A stretch of DNA of 64,000 nt from Monodelphis domestica (Eukaryota > Chordata > Mammalia > Didelphimorphia > Didelphidae), in NCBI RefSeq assembly GCF_027887165.1, contig NC_077228.1:104369799-104433798 (forward strand), given 5' to 3'. The first letter of the stretch is position 1. Every line of letters begins with the position of its first letter. A program made the translations under genes and the position numbers. Below, piece after piece: positions 47,181 to 61,073 of the stretch. The notes beneath the pieces were generated by a model. That model was not told the DNA's origin. It did not search any database and saw only the letters and a list, made by a program, of their open reading frames with translations.

Positions 47181-48490
47181 GTTCTTGTGGCAGAAGCTAA
47201 AGCCAAAGGCCAGGAGTTCCCTTCCTAGCTTGGCTAATTGCTCCCTGGGTGGCTTCGGTCAAATCGTTTTGCTTCTCTAGGCCTTTCTTTCTTCTTTGGG
47301 GGAGGAGTGACTGATGTCTCCTGACCAATGTTTGAGAATGCCTATTAATACTTCCCTTTTTGCCTCAACCAAAAAGGAAATGGTGAACAGGAAGGACTAT
47401 CACACTGACTCAGTGGGATAGCACTTTTGTTCTTCTAGACCCCCGAAATGTAAAAGCAAGTTTGTTGTGGTGGAAAATAATGTCTTCTCATAGACTAGGG
47501 GGGTACTCTGTGCAAGGGGCTCAGTTGCCTACTCTGTTTGTTCAGAAGAGATTATGGTGGGATATATAGATCTGAGAGTTTCGAAGAGATTATAATTGAA
47601 CATATGGGAGTTGGCAAAAGACAGAGGGAGAAACAGAGAGCCAGAGACAGAGAGACAGAAAGACAGACATGTTAGGACAGAGCCCAAGAAAGGAATATAC
47701 TCTTACTTAAGGGTGGGACATGGTTGAGGGTGATGCAGCAAAGACTGAGAGAGTATTCTTAACCAGGCATCTGTGAACTCATTAAATTTTTTTGGTAACT
47801 ATTTCAATTTAACTGATTTCCTTGATTTTCCTATAAAGTTTATATTATGCATTTTATGCATACCTGGACAAAAGAGTCCATGACAAAAAAAAAAAAAGAT
47901 TAAGAACTCCTGATCTAAAAGATGGAGGGGTCCATATGTTAGACTTTTAGAGGTCAAGAAGGTTGAGGAAAGACGAGAAAAGACCATCCTGTGTAGCAAC
48001 TAAAATATCATGGGTAACGGTGGGTAGGTTTCTTTTGAGGACTGTGTTAGGCAGCCATTAGAGAAGTGAGTGGAAGGTGATAAAGCCTTGGGGGAAAAGT
48101 GTGGTTAAGCTTTCTGGGGCTTTGCTGTGAGAGGGAGAGAGGAAAGGAAGTAGGATGAGAGCAAGGAATGGCATTTAAATGCTAGCTGACTGATGGAGGG
48201 TCCCCAGGCGGGCAGGTTTATAAGCTGAAAGGAGCCAGGGGATAAGGAGAGAGACTGAAAATCAGGAAGAGAAACGAGATGATCCAAGGACCAATCTGCC
48301 AGAGACATCGGGTCGAGCTCTCAAGCAGAGCGGTTAGCGTTTACTAGAATGGCCACCTCATCCTTAGCATCTGAAGCATCGGGTGGGAGGTGATTTTGAA
48401 GGGATCTGAAGTGGAGGATTGGAGAGTAGAGGTTCCCCTTTTTTAGGGAAGTATGCGGAAGCCCCTCTTCTGTAGTAGTATAGAGGAAAG
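47180..48490. other. Intergenic; no gene seen
   Basis: A purine-rich (AGAC)n patch lies near 47620-47670, and a TTCTTAACCAGGCATCTGTG old repeat at about 47755-47910. The RNPEP promoter follows. Confidence 0.5.
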
Positions 48491-48499
48491 GAGAGGTTG

Positions 48500-48794
48500 G
48501 ATAGTGGACTGCAGAAACCGTGATTGCCCCCATCACGGAAAAAGACCTCAGGGCGTGGAAAGGACTAGTCATGGAGCGTGGCACACCGCCTAAATGGCCG
48601 AAGAGGCGTGGCTACGTCCATAGGAGGAGCCTGTGCTCCTCTGGGAAAGTGGCTGCGGCAGTTCCAGCGGTGGGCGTGGCCCCGTCAGCCGGCGAGTCGC
48701 GCTGGGGGCGTGACTGGGCGATCGCCCCGCCCCGCGCGGCTGCGGCGGAGAAGCCCGGCAGTCGTTGGAGGTAGCCGGTGGGTCGGTTGGAGCG
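48500..48794 (+). promoter_or_regulatory. RNPEP: CpG-rich RNPEP promoter and 5' UTR
   Basis: GC content and CpG density rise from about 48,540 and continue through exon 1 to about 49,370. GC boxes of the CCCCGCCCCG type lie at 48724-48734, and GGGGGCGTGACTGG at about 48704 is GC-box-like. There is no TATA box. The start ATG at 48795 has G at -3 and G at +4 (GCGATGG). No upstream ATG is in frame with it. Confidence 0.7.
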
Positions 48795-49238
48795 ATGGCT
48801 TGCAGCGCCCCTGTGACAGGATGCGTGGCGCGGCGGCCGCTGCACTCGGCCCGGGCCCCAGATGTGGCCTCGGCCTCCAACTTCCGTGCCTTCGAGCTGC
48901 TGCACCTGCACCTGACACTGCGGGTGGAGTTCGGTCCACCGGGCCCGGGCCCCGGCAGCCGCGGCCTCAGTGGCACAGCGGCTCTGGAGCTGCGCTGCCT
49001 GGGGCCCGAGGGCGCCACCGAGCTGCGCCTCGACTCGCACCCGTGCCTCGAGGTGACGGCGGCGGCGCTGCGGCGGGAGCGGCCCGGTTCTGGGGAGCCT
49101 ACCGAAGAGCCCGTGCCCTTCCACACGAGCCCCTTCGCCCACTACGGCCAAGCGCTGAGCGTGGCCTTCCCGCAGCCCTGCCGCCCGGGGGAGCGCTTCC
49201 AGTTGCTGCTCACCTACCACGTTGGCGAAGGACCCGGG
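48795..49238 (+). CDS. RNPEP: RNPEP coding exon 1
   Basis: 444 nt encode 148 residues ending GEGPG, phase 0, with donor GGG|GTGAGT. Third codon positions are very GC-rich because the exon sits in the CpG island. Long open frames on both strands here are shadows of that composition. Confidence 0.95.
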
Positions 49239-52200
49239 GTGAGTCCGGTGCGCCGAGCCCCGCGAGCTGCTGGCCTCTTCCACCGCCCTGCCCCCTGCCT
49301 TCGGCCGAACGGACTCACCGCTTACTGCTTCGAGGCCCGCCCCCCGGATTCCTAGGGGATGCAGGAGGTGGAAGCGACCGGCCACTCTGGAGCTTTCCCC
49401 TCTTAATTCCTATTCATCCCGCACTTGGTGTGCCTTGTATGGATTCGTTGGCACGTCATTTTAACGTTATATTGTAAGCTCCTTGAAGGCAGGGACTGTC
49501 TTTCCTCTTTTTGTAACCCCAGCGCTTAGCGTATAGTGCCAGGCACGTAAGAGGCACCTAATAATGTGCCAGTCATTTAAGTTGAGCATTTTTGCTTTAT
49601 CAGCACTGACCGAAGGGCTAGCTGTCGTTTGCATCGCGTGCCCTTGTGCATGGGCCCCCTAGGAAGCCCAGTGTTGGACAATAGTAACTAGCTGGCCTTT
49701 GCGAAACTTCAAATGTAATTAAATAAGGGAATTTGAAAAGATTGAAATCTTGGAGAAGGATGTCCCAACCTTCTGGCAACTCCCAACCCCACCCCGCCCC
49801 CAGGTAACATTGCCTGCGCAGAGAATATTCCAGGAGAAAAACCTTTCTCCTCCTTTGCTTATTCTGCTATTTTAAACAAGCATGGCCAAAGACTTAGTAT
49901 CATTCTTCAGAAACTTTAGAATTGGCTCCAGGGTTATACTGGACTCATCAGTGAGGTTAGTTTGGCTTTGTGGTAGACTTTGGTAAACGCTCTTAGCACA
50001 TATCAAAAATATGATTTACTTCAAGAAAAGGAAGATCCGGAGGAATAAAATTACTTCCCTAAATAAGGTTGCCAAAGCTGAAAATGGAACTGAAAAGGAA
50101 GGAGTATTGAAATATATAGATCCCTTACGGTCTGGAGTATTCTCAAGTTTCCCTACCAGTGGCCCCAGAATTACAAAGTTTAAAGCTTTGCTGTCTGCTT
50201 TGCAAAGAGAATTAGGCAGGCCTGATAAAGCCTCTCCAGGGCTTTTTTACAACCCTTCCCACTGCTACCACTTCTCAACCTGTCCAAAATGAGTGTGGTG
50301 TTAATCTGTACTGGCAGTTGTGAACTCACTTTCCTCTCAGGCTTGTCTCTTTTTGCTAGATTCACTTTATTTGCCCCCTTTGTGCTTGATGGTTTCCTGC
50401 TCCAGCTTCACCCTTTTTTGCTAATCCTGATCTTTCATTGTTGAAGGCTTTCCCCATTTGTTCATGACTTCTTGGACTCCTCTGATTACCTCACTGTTCT
50501 AACTTTACTGTTGTTGAGCTACTTTCTTTCCTACTTGGAGATTTATTTATAATCCAACCTGTACATATAAAAGAGAATGGAATAAGAAACATTTAACTAA
50601 TGCCTATTACAACAAAATATTTACTTAAAAAAGATGAAGAAGGGGGCAGCTGGGTAGCTCAGTGGATTGAGAGCCAGGCCTAGAGATGGGAGGTCCTAGG
50701 TTCAAATCTGGCCTCAGACACTTCCTAGCTGTGTGACCCTGGGCAAGTCACTTGACCCCCATTGCCTAGCCCTTACCACTCTTCTGCCTTGGAGCCAATA
50801 CACAGTATTGACTCCAAGATGGAAGGTAAGGGTTTTAAAAAAAAAAGATGAAGGACAAATGATTTTAGGAATGATCACTAGCTCATAGGACCCAAAGAAA
50901 ATTCAGCAGGCTAGAAGAGTGGAGCAAATGGAATAAGACTCAAGTTCATACAAAAAAAAATGTTAAACTGTAGTTTAAGATCATTTGATTCAAAGTCAAC
51001 TTTAAAAAAAAGTGGAATAGGAAAAATAATAGTTAAACTTTTGTTCATATGAAAAAGATCTGGGAGTTTCTGTGTGCTGTAAGCTCAATATGAATTAATA
51101 AGAGTGATTAAGCAGCCAAAAAGGCCATTGAAATCTTAGACTACTCAAAAAAAGTAGTGTCTAGAAAAGGGGTAGTGTTAGCTCTGATGTAACAGATTGT
51201 AAGCCTAGTTGGACTCTGGTGAAACTGAGTCTGAAGTACTTTGTTCAGTTCTGCCATGTTGTAGGAAATACACTGAGGAGGAATAGCAAAGATAAAATGG
51301 GACTAGAGACCAGGTACACCAATTCAGTGAAAAGACAGACTGGCCTGGAGAACAGATGACTTAGTGATGAACATAATAGCTTTCTTAAGTATCTAAAAGA
51401 CTATCTTGAGGGAAAGAGATTATTTGTCCTGCTTGGCTCCAAAAGTAATATTTCCGCTAAATGAAAGGAAAACTTCATAATTAGAACTGTCTAAAAGTGA
51501 AATTAGGTCACCTTAGGTATATAGTGAGTTCTTGTTCACTAGAGGTCTTTGAGTCAAGTTTCTGTGGCCAAGTAGGGATGTTGCAGTAAGTTTAAGGTGT
51601 CCTCTAAAATGCTTCTCAAATATGAGATTCTGTAGTCTGTATTCCATGGTTCCTGGAAACTAAAGTGTTTTCTTTTTGGTAAACCAAAACATTTACAGGT
51701 TTCTGGAGGCCTTTGTAGTAGGAAAGAAAGGGTTACAAACCACTGGATAAGGTAAAAAACTAGAGTATTCCTGAAATCACCCTGTAGGGGTAAAATGAAG
51801 AATTCATTCCTTAAGGTGAAACCTGTGAAATTGAGATCTCTCTGTCTCTCTGTCTCTGTATCTGTCTCTCTCTTTCTCTCTCTCCTCCCTCATTAATGTT
51901 TTTTTAACATCTCCAAAGTTTGTTTTTCTGAAAAATAAATTATTAAGACATTGAAAGAGTCTGGAACACTTGTGAACCTCCTACTCTACAAAGGAGTGGA
52001 TTGGGAATGGCTTCTGATTCCTCTTTTTTTTAATCCACGTGTTTTCTTTATAATTTTGTAACTAAAATTTTTTGTGTGTTTGTTTCTCTTTATATTGATG
52101 TAATTGTGTATTTTGTTTTTCTGGATCTGTTTACTTTAAGCAGAATCAGTTCATATACATCTTCCTATACATCTCTGTAGTCATCACATTATTATATCAA

Positions 52201-55200
52201 TGGCCTTTTTTAAGAATAAACCTATTAATAGAACCTCTGGGTCAAGAGGCATGAACATTTTAGTCATTTTGAATTTCTTAACAGTCTTTTGCCTCTTTTT
52301 ATATCTCTAAGAACTTAGAACAGTGCCTAGCACATAATAGGTGCTTAATAAATGTTTATTGATTGATAATTCTAAATTGCTTTCCAAATGATTACACCAG
52401 TATGCCTATCTTCCCATAACTCCTCCAACACCAGCTGATCCCTTCTTTTGTCGTTTTGTTAATTTGCTTGGTGTGGGATGAAGCCTCAAGATTGTTTTGA
52501 TTTTCATTTTTCTTATTAACAATTGGGCACAATCTTTCATATAATTTTTAATTATTTTCAGTTCTTTTGAGAACTGTTTGTTCATATTTTTTGACCACTT
52601 ATCTGTCAAAGAATGATTATTGATCTTGTATATGAATTTTTAAAATTATTTTTAAAAAACCTTACTTCCCTTCTTAGGATCAATACTATATATTGATTCC
52701 AAGGCAGAAGAGTGGTAAAAGCTAGGCAATATGGGTTAAGTGATTTGCCCTGGGTCACACATTGAGGAAATGTCTGATTTGAGCCTAGAGCCTCCTGTCT
52801 CTAGGCCTGGCTCTCATCTACTGAGCCACCTGCTGCCCTTTTTTAAAATATATTTTGGATATCATATTCTTGTTAAATAAATCTGATAGTTTTTTCTCAC
52901 TGTTAGACCAACTTCCATTCTTATTCTAGGTATAATAATTTTGTAGAAGCTTTTCAGTTTCATGTAATCAATGTTATCTATTTTATCTTCTTTAATTGTT
53001 TTTATCACATAGCTGAGAGATAAATGATTGATGTTTCTCTTCTTACTTTCTATTGTATGATTTTTAATATTTACCTCATATCCATTTTGAATGTATTGTG
53101 AAATATAATTTAAGATGTTGCTCTAAATCTACTTTCTCCCAGATTGCTTTCCAGTTTTCCCAGCAGTTATTTCCTAAGTAACATACTTTTTCTGGTTTAT
53201 GGAACACTGCATTATTAAGTTTCATTGTTTGTTTGTTTTTTTAAACCCTTACCTTCCCTCTTGGAGGAGTCAATACTCTGTATTGGCTCCGAGGCAGAAG
53301 AGTGGTAAGGGCTAGGGAGTGGGGGTCAAGTGACTTGCCCAAGGTCACCCAGCTGGGAAGTGTCTGAGGCCAGATTTGAACCTAGGACCTCCCGTCTGTA
53401 GGCCTGACACTCAATCCACTGAGCTACCCAGCTGCCCCCAAGTTTCATTGTTTTTGATTCTCCCTTTTTCTAGTCTGTGCTATTGATCTTGGGAGAGATG
53501 TTCTCAATGAGATCAGACTGATTGTCACTGAGGTTTTGACAATTACTTGAAGTTCCAATGCCAACTAATGCCTTTTCTCTAGCATTATTCCTACTTGGCC
53601 TTCTGGCTGCATAGTATCCTGGCAGAGCCCAGGTAAGGGAAAAGCCTTTCTAAAATCTGTTTGTTCTCTCAGGTTTGCTGGCTGACTCCAGAGCAGACAG
53701 CAGGGAAGAAGAAGCCCTTTGTCTATACCCAGGGTCAGGCCGTGCTCAACCGTGCCTTCTTCCCCTGTTTTGACACTCCTGCAGTGAAAAGCAAGTATTC
53801 TGCCCTTGTTGAGGTAAGAGACATCTGTTCTTGGGATTGGAATCATGTGATTTCAGTCAATCAGCATATTTAAACTGATTAGCTCTAGGGTTAAATGTTT
53901 GCTATAACTTCCATCCAAAGGGGACTCTTATTAAAGCTTTTGGTTTTGCTCCCAAATCCACCATGTCCATGCGTTTATGTGTGTATGTTAGAGGTATCTT
54001 TCTGACAGAAAGGCATGTGAGCCTCATCCCGTCTCAGAAATTTAGCTCTCAAATTTTGCCTCATTCTGGATTAATTTGCAAACTCTAACCTCTTTGCAGC
54101 TAAAACCCAACTTTTCTTCTCTTGCCAGGTGCCAGATGGTTTCACAGCAGTGATGAGTGCTACCACATGGGAAAAACGAGGCCCAAATAAGTTCTTCTTC
54201 CAAATGTGTCAGCCTATACCCTCCTACCTTGTGGCTTTGGCTGTTGGAGATCTGGTTTCTGCTGAAGTTGGACCCAGGTAGGCAACAGAGACCACAGGGT
54301 CAGACTCAACCAGAGAGGCAAAGACATGCGTATATGATTTAGTAGCCCCCATTCAGATAGACTGTGGGGCAATCTGGGATCTTTCTTTCTCTAGCAGGAA
54401 AGCCACTGGAACTTTATTCCTTCTAGTGTTTTTAAATAATATTTGGTCTTGACAAAGCAATGCCTGCTGCCCATACTAGAAAGCAGGCAAGTAGGTATCA
54501 TACCTTAATCAGAAGTTTGGGGGCTTCCCTTCACTGGCGACAATTTGATTCTTTAAATCCTTTGCCCTCTGAAATCTTCTCCCCCAAACTCCAACATAGC
54601 CTTTATCTCACAGTTCATAATTCTATCCTTTAATTATTCTTTACCTATCTTCTTGTTGCTTCCAATAGGTGGGACAGATATCTTTCTAGACTGAGCTGCT
54701 TTGATTCTAAGTAGTTTTATTAAGAGATAACTGCAATAATATCCCCATACCCTCTTGGATTTTAGTCCATTCGGGCTTCATTTTGCTTTTTGGAGAGAAA
54801 TACATGAGAGGAAAGGTTCCTTTCTACTTCTTACCAAAAAAAAGACATTATCCATTGTCCCCAACTCTGAAGACCAAAGGTTTTTCCACATGGTTGGTTA
54901 GTTTTGGTAGAATATAATTTATAGATTCAAGGATAATAAACTAAAGTCAAGAGTCCAGATTTTACTAGTGACATTTTTTTCCAGCTCCCTTCTGACTGGA
55001 AAGGAACAAAGGTTGGATGATATAACAATGTCAGTTTTCCTAGCTATAATTCTTTTCTTTATCTCTGACCTTAGCTTTTAGCTCCTGGAGGATTTTCTTA
55101 GCATTGGGAGTTATCCATCTCAATCTGATAAGATGTTTCATAAATCTCAGTTCCTAGCACATGATATGGAATGATAAATAGAGATTCCATCCTGAAAAAT

Positions 55201-58200
55201 AGTTTACTCCACCCATTGGAAGGTCCATCTTTGCAATAGTCGGGAAACAGGTAATCAAAGAATGAGGAGGTGTGTCATTTCAGAAAATTTACACCTAGGC
55301 CATTTGGATGGAGTTGTTAATGGGAATTGACTCCCCTTCTTCCCTCCCTCCTCCTTCACCTCTCCATCAGAACAACCTTTGTGATCCATTACTTACTTGC
55401 TTACGATCATTATTACATATGTAATAAATGACTACACTAGTCAGCCATCATAAAAGAAAGTTTAATTAGTGCCGATGTGATAGCCTGGCCTTTTCCCAGC
55501 TTTTCAAGGAGAGAAACCTATGGCAGAGTAGAATATCATGATAGGAGGCAGGTAGGTGGCTCAGTGGATTGAGAGCCAGGCCTGGAGAAGGGAGGTTCGT
55601 GGTTCAAACTTGGCATCAGGCACTTTCTAGCCATATGACCTAAGCAAGTCACTTAACTCCCATTACTTAGCCCTTACTGCTTAATATTAATTCTAAGACA
55701 GAAGGTAAAGGGGGTTTTGTTGTTGTTTTTTAAAGATCTCCATGATAAGTCAATAGTGATTAAATATCCAATTTGGCTTATCCCAATTTTTTGATGGTTT
55801 TTACTGGTAGACAAATGTTTTGGGGGAAGTTCAGTTCAGCAAGCAAATTTGTTACAGCTTCTCTAGGGCCTGTGCTGGAAGCCCCTGCCACCTCTTGCTG
55901 TCACTGACAAGACCATCCTGAGCCATCCTGAGCATTCCTCCTCCCCTGAGTTGGAGCCATGGTCTTCTGCCTTGACTCATCTTCTGTTCTCTCGGTAGGA
56001 GTCGTGTGTGGGCTGAGCCCTGCCTGATCAAAGCTGCCAAGGAAGAGTACGATGGAGTGATAGAAGAATTCCTGGCAACGGGAGAAAAACTTTTTGGACC
56101 CTATGTCTGGGGAAGGTGCAGTGTCACATTGGCCCTAACATCTTTGTTTCGAGCTGAGTGTCTGCGGTTCCCTCTTTCCCCGGACTCTTGTCTCACTTCT
56201 TCATTCTCTTCTCCCTCGTGTCCTAACCCCCACCCTTGGCTTGGCGTGCCATAGTCGGTTGAAATTCCATTTTTTCTCTGGGATTTCCAGAATTCAATAC
56301 CAGTTGATTAGAGTGTTTGATCTTAAAGAAAGACTTATTTCCCAACACACCTACATCCTGCCTTTAAAGGTGGTAGGAAGCCTAGTTTCCCTCATGAGGT
56401 AAATGCAAGGTCACACAGAGGAAAAGACAAGGACTTTTCTAAGGGAAATGCAAGGATTTCACATCCAGGAACAGGATCTCAACTCTCTGGCCTTCATCCG
56501 AGTTGTGTATTTATTGGACCATATTAGTCATTAAGGGACTAGGGCTGTGATGGTGAACCTATGGTACGGTGCCAAAGATGGTGGGCAGAGCTCTCTCTGT
56601 GGACCCTTGGCTGCTCTCCTCCCCCTCCCCACCACACCTAATGACATCTTTTCATATCTCCTGCCCCTCTGCCCAGCAGCCCAATGGGAGTGCTTCTTCC
56701 CTCCCCATGTGGGATAAAGACAGGGTGGGGCAGGGCCCAGCACTGTCTCTAAAAAGGTCGCCATCACTGGACTAGGTCATGTAGTGATTTGAAGTATATT
56801 AGAACCATTTCTCAGCAAAACAAAACACATCTCATTCCTGGGGAACCAAGACTTCTCTATAACCTCTCTTTTCTTTTTTACAGATATGACTTGCTCTTCA
56901 TGCCCCCATCGTTTCCCTTTGGGGGCATGGAGAACCCCTGCCTGACATTTGTTACTCCCTGTCTGTTGGCTGGGGATCGTTCCTTGGCTGATGTTATCAT
57001 CCATGAGATTTCTCACAGCTGGTTTGGAAACCTGGTCACCAATGCCAACTGGGGCGAGTTCTGGCTCAATGAGGGTTTCACTATGTATGCCCAGAGAAGA
57101 ATCTCCACCATCCTCTTTGGTGAGCCAACCCCCTAGTGCTCTGCCCCTTCAGCCTTTGAGAGCAACAAAAGCAATGTTGGTTTTTGCAAAATTCTATTCA
57201 CAGACACTTACAAAATGCCTGCTGTATACAAGACATTGTGCTAGGGAAATACAAAAATGAAATAGGGCAATCTTTCTCCTTAAGTTATCATCTGTGGAGG
57301 ACAAGAAGTACCGTATATACAGCCAGTTAGGATACAAGGTAGAAAATGATAGGGATTTGAGGGAATTCTGAACAAATTACCTCAAGAAAATTTGAGAGGA
57401 AAATTGATTTAAATCTGGGGGAATCAAAGAAGGCTTCCTGAAAGAGGTGGCATTTGACCTGGGCCAGAGAATTTTCCCTGTTCAATAATAGTCTCCTTTT
57501 TGGGCCCTCACATAGCAACTAATTTTATACACTAATAACTTGATCATCTAATATTGTGTATTATGATTATCTCTATATCAACCCCTCCTAGGCTATAAGC
57601 TTTACATGGGTGAGAGACTATGTCTTAGCTAAACTTTGTATCTCTCCAAGCCCTTAATTGTCTGTCAGTAAACATTTTATTTAGCCCTTATCTTCTGCCT
57701 TAGTGTCAGTTCTAAGTTAGAAGAGCAGTAAGGCCTAGGCAGTTGGGGTTAAGTGAATTGCCTAGGGTCACACAGCTAGGAAGTATCTAAGGACTAATTT
57801 TGAATTCAAGCCTTCCTGTTTCCAGGCCTGGCTTTATCCACTGAGCTATCTACCTGCCCTTCAGTAAGTTTTTTTAAGTGCCTTTTATTTGCCAGGTAAT
57901 GTGCTGCTAAGTCTTGGGATGGAGAAACAAAAGGAAGTCTCCACCCTTGAGAAACTCACGATGTTGTGTTCTACATACAAGGGCTACTTACTGTCTGAAT
58001 GGATGACCGTTAGCAATGAGCACATTCGAGGTGGGGGAGCGTGGTCTCCATGTGTACATAGAGGCAGAAGAGGGAAGGACAAAGTGTGAAACGGTTTATA
58101 GTCTGCTTTGGCTGGGAAAGAGAATGTATTTCTGCCCCCAAATCCAGTTTCCTTTGTCGGGAGAAGGAAGCAGGGGGCTCAGGTAGCTCGAGTTTGGGGA

Positions 58201-61025
58201 CAAAAGGTTATGAGATAGTGGAGTGGGCAGGGATTGGTTATACAAAACAGGTTGGGTTTTTAATATAGTGCTCCAAACTAGAAGAAACAATGGGAGAGCC
58301 GAGTGGAGGGGCAAGGGAAGCTGTTACTATGTTCAGGGATTTTCCCAATTTTTGGACAGCTTGTACTGGGAGACAGATGCTTAGGGACAGTCCAGTTTAA
58401 GAGAGCAGATCTTTTCAAATTAATCTGGTAGGGATAGCTAGGTTGCACAGTGGATAGAGCACTAGGTAGGTCTTGGCTTCCAATCTGTCCTCAGACACTT
58501 CCAAGCTGTGTGACTGTGGGTCCACTGAGCCGCCCAGCTGCTCCTTGTAACTTTTTACAGGTGAGGGAGACACAGGCATGTCATTGGCAGCAAGCAAGGC
58601 ATTGGTAGTTAGGGAAATACTGACACAGAGTGGGGAGGATCATGGTGGCAGTCTATAGAGGAGGCTGGAGGGGATGGTACCAAGGGGCATGGAGAGTGGT
58701 TGGCCTTGGCAAAGAGAAGGTTACCTTATCAACAGAAGATTGGGAGACTGGGGAGGAGATGATGTCAGAGAGATCCAAGATGATAGAGCTCTTAGCAAGT
58801 GGCCTCAGGTCTTTTAGGTAAAGGATGAAGTGAGATTCCTTGGAAAGGATGAGGAAAGAAAGGGGCTTTGGGAGGTTTGAGGAGAGGAGGGGAGGATTGG
58901 AATAACTGCTGTTGTGTATGGAATAGACGTCCTTGTTACAGTGAGATTAAATAACAAATTTGCCCCAGACCCCCCTACACACATGAATTCCCCCAGCTCC
59001 ATTAGCAGCATAGGAGTAGGAGCAAAGTAGATAAATGCTGGGAAGAAATCCAGGGTTGAGGTTTTTCAGGGTTTAATTAGACATGGACAAAGGTTCAAGA
59101 GATGTGAAGATATTAGAGAGCTGTACTGATTCAAAGGGTCAGCATTGGGAAGGGACGAGTAGCTGGACCTTTTCCCCTCTTGTGCCTAGGAAGTATTTAC
59201 TCCTGGTTTGTCAGACTCTCAGAGACCTGGAGGATAATTGCAAGCTCTGAGTTGCTTTCTGAAGTTGATCTTAACTGAGCTGGTGACATAGTATTTCTTG
59301 AAGTCATTTGTAGCCGTCTGACACTCGAACTCCAGGCCTCAGAAAATCTCAAGATTGGAAGGGATCAGAGAGGCTACTGAGTTCACCTGAGAGACTGGAA
59401 CAGAAATTGATTCTGTACCTTACCCAATAAGTGGTCAGCAACCTGACCTAGAGCATTAAATTTGCTAGGAAAAATGTATGCTTCTTCCTTCAGCATCTAG
59501 GTTTAGGTAAACCAGTGAACCCTTGAATCAGTGCTCCTTGGAGTCCTTGGGCCATGAAACCCAAGCATGTATAGAGCCAATTAATTTCATCACTGGACCA
59601 TTAGAACAGCATATTTAAAGACTAAAGGAAGAACCACAGATTTTGTGGAGAAATTTTGAGGTGATAGATCCTTTTGGTGCCAAGATCAGACAAATGTAAA
59701 TCCCTTAAGTCTACCTATGAACTTACAGAAGATAATCCCTTTAAAAAAACCCAGTGCTTTGTCAGAGAAAGTAGAAGGAAAAGCTGAGGGAGGGGACACC
59801 AACCCTGGTGTTTCTTGGAAGCAAGAAGACTAACCAAATGGCTCCTGTGGTTTGTCTGCTCAGAGAGACTGTTGCCTTTACCTGCAGGCCTGAGGAGGTG
59901 GACCACTGACCGGCTGGCTGCCACCCTACTCACAGATAGCCACAAGAGGGCTGTAGAGCAGCTTGCAGCACAGAGAGCCATCTCCTCTAAGCTGGCTGCC
60001 CTGTGGGTCAGCAATTTTTATTTTCTTTCCAGGTACTGCTTACACCTGCCTGGAAGCTGCCACGGGGAGGGCGCTCCTACGGCAGCACATGGACATCACT
60101 GGAGAGGATCACCCACTGAACAAACTCCGAGTGAAGATTGAGCCAGGTCAGAGAGAAGACCCCTCTGTCTAGTACCTGAGAGAACCTAGGCTTGTAGGAA
60201 AGGCTGAGCCAATTCCAGCCAGATGAATAGATGAAAGGAAAAGCATTTATTAAGCACTTTACAAAGAGCTGTGGATAGAAAATCAAGTCAAAGTCCTGCC
60301 CTCCAGGACCTTTGTTTTAATCCACAGAGATATAGGTGACATGAAGGGGAGTGTTGCCAGAGAGGAGCTTTGTGTTCTGGAAAGTTACTGACCACAGTGT
60401 GAGCAGGCCATAGGGGAGTCGATTGTTCCAAGAATAGTGGCAGAGTTGGTTTGGATGTGGTTCCAAAACTGGGTTGGAGGGTGGGGAGTGGAGCAAGATT
60501 GGAGAAAGCAGGGTGGGAAATTGGAAGTGAATTGAAATTTATACTTGAAAAGTGGACCAGGAGAGAAGCCATAACCACCAGGACAGACAGTGCTTGGTTC
60601 CTCTTACTTGGGTTCAATATAATACTAGTTAAAATTAAGAGTGAGTCCTGCTTTTTAATATAAATAACTTTTTTGCTATGAACGAAATCCATATTTTCTT
60701 TGGTCATGTCTGTGGAGATGGAAGAAATCTCAACATAGCCTAAAATAGACTTAAGGAGAAGTTGTCCTGAAAATTATTGTGTGCATAGGGGGTTGACCAG
60801 AGTCTCAGAGAGCTTCTAATGTCACTTTTGCCTTTTTCAAGTGTTAAAAAGCCCTTTGTCTGACCTCTAGCAAATAATTTTGTAGTGTATAAGAAAACAT
60901 GCCAATTTCTGTGGAAGCGATGTTCTTTTTCCTATTCATAAGGGTTGCCTGTGCTTAATGGCCTTGGAAACATTTCTTGGAAACTGATATCCTGAAACTT
61001 TTTAAAAGCATAACTTTTTAATAAT

Positions 61026-61073
<48 letters not shown>

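Larger units (their letters stand above)
51990..53540 (-). mobile_element. Old L1 (antisense), split by two SINEs
   Basis: CTTTCCAAATGATTACACCA, CTGTTTGTTCATATTTTTTG and TTTGTAGAAGCTTTTCAGTT are reversed L1 3' sequence. SINEs lie at 52648-52842 and 53231-53439, and an L2 end at 52288-52372. Confidence 0.7.

Noticed and set aside
48578-49477. Long open frames in several frames on both strands over RNPEP exon 1, up to 299 codons
   Set aside because: They arise from high GC and few stop codons in the CpG island. Only the frame starting at 48795 continues through spliced exons and matches RNPEP.
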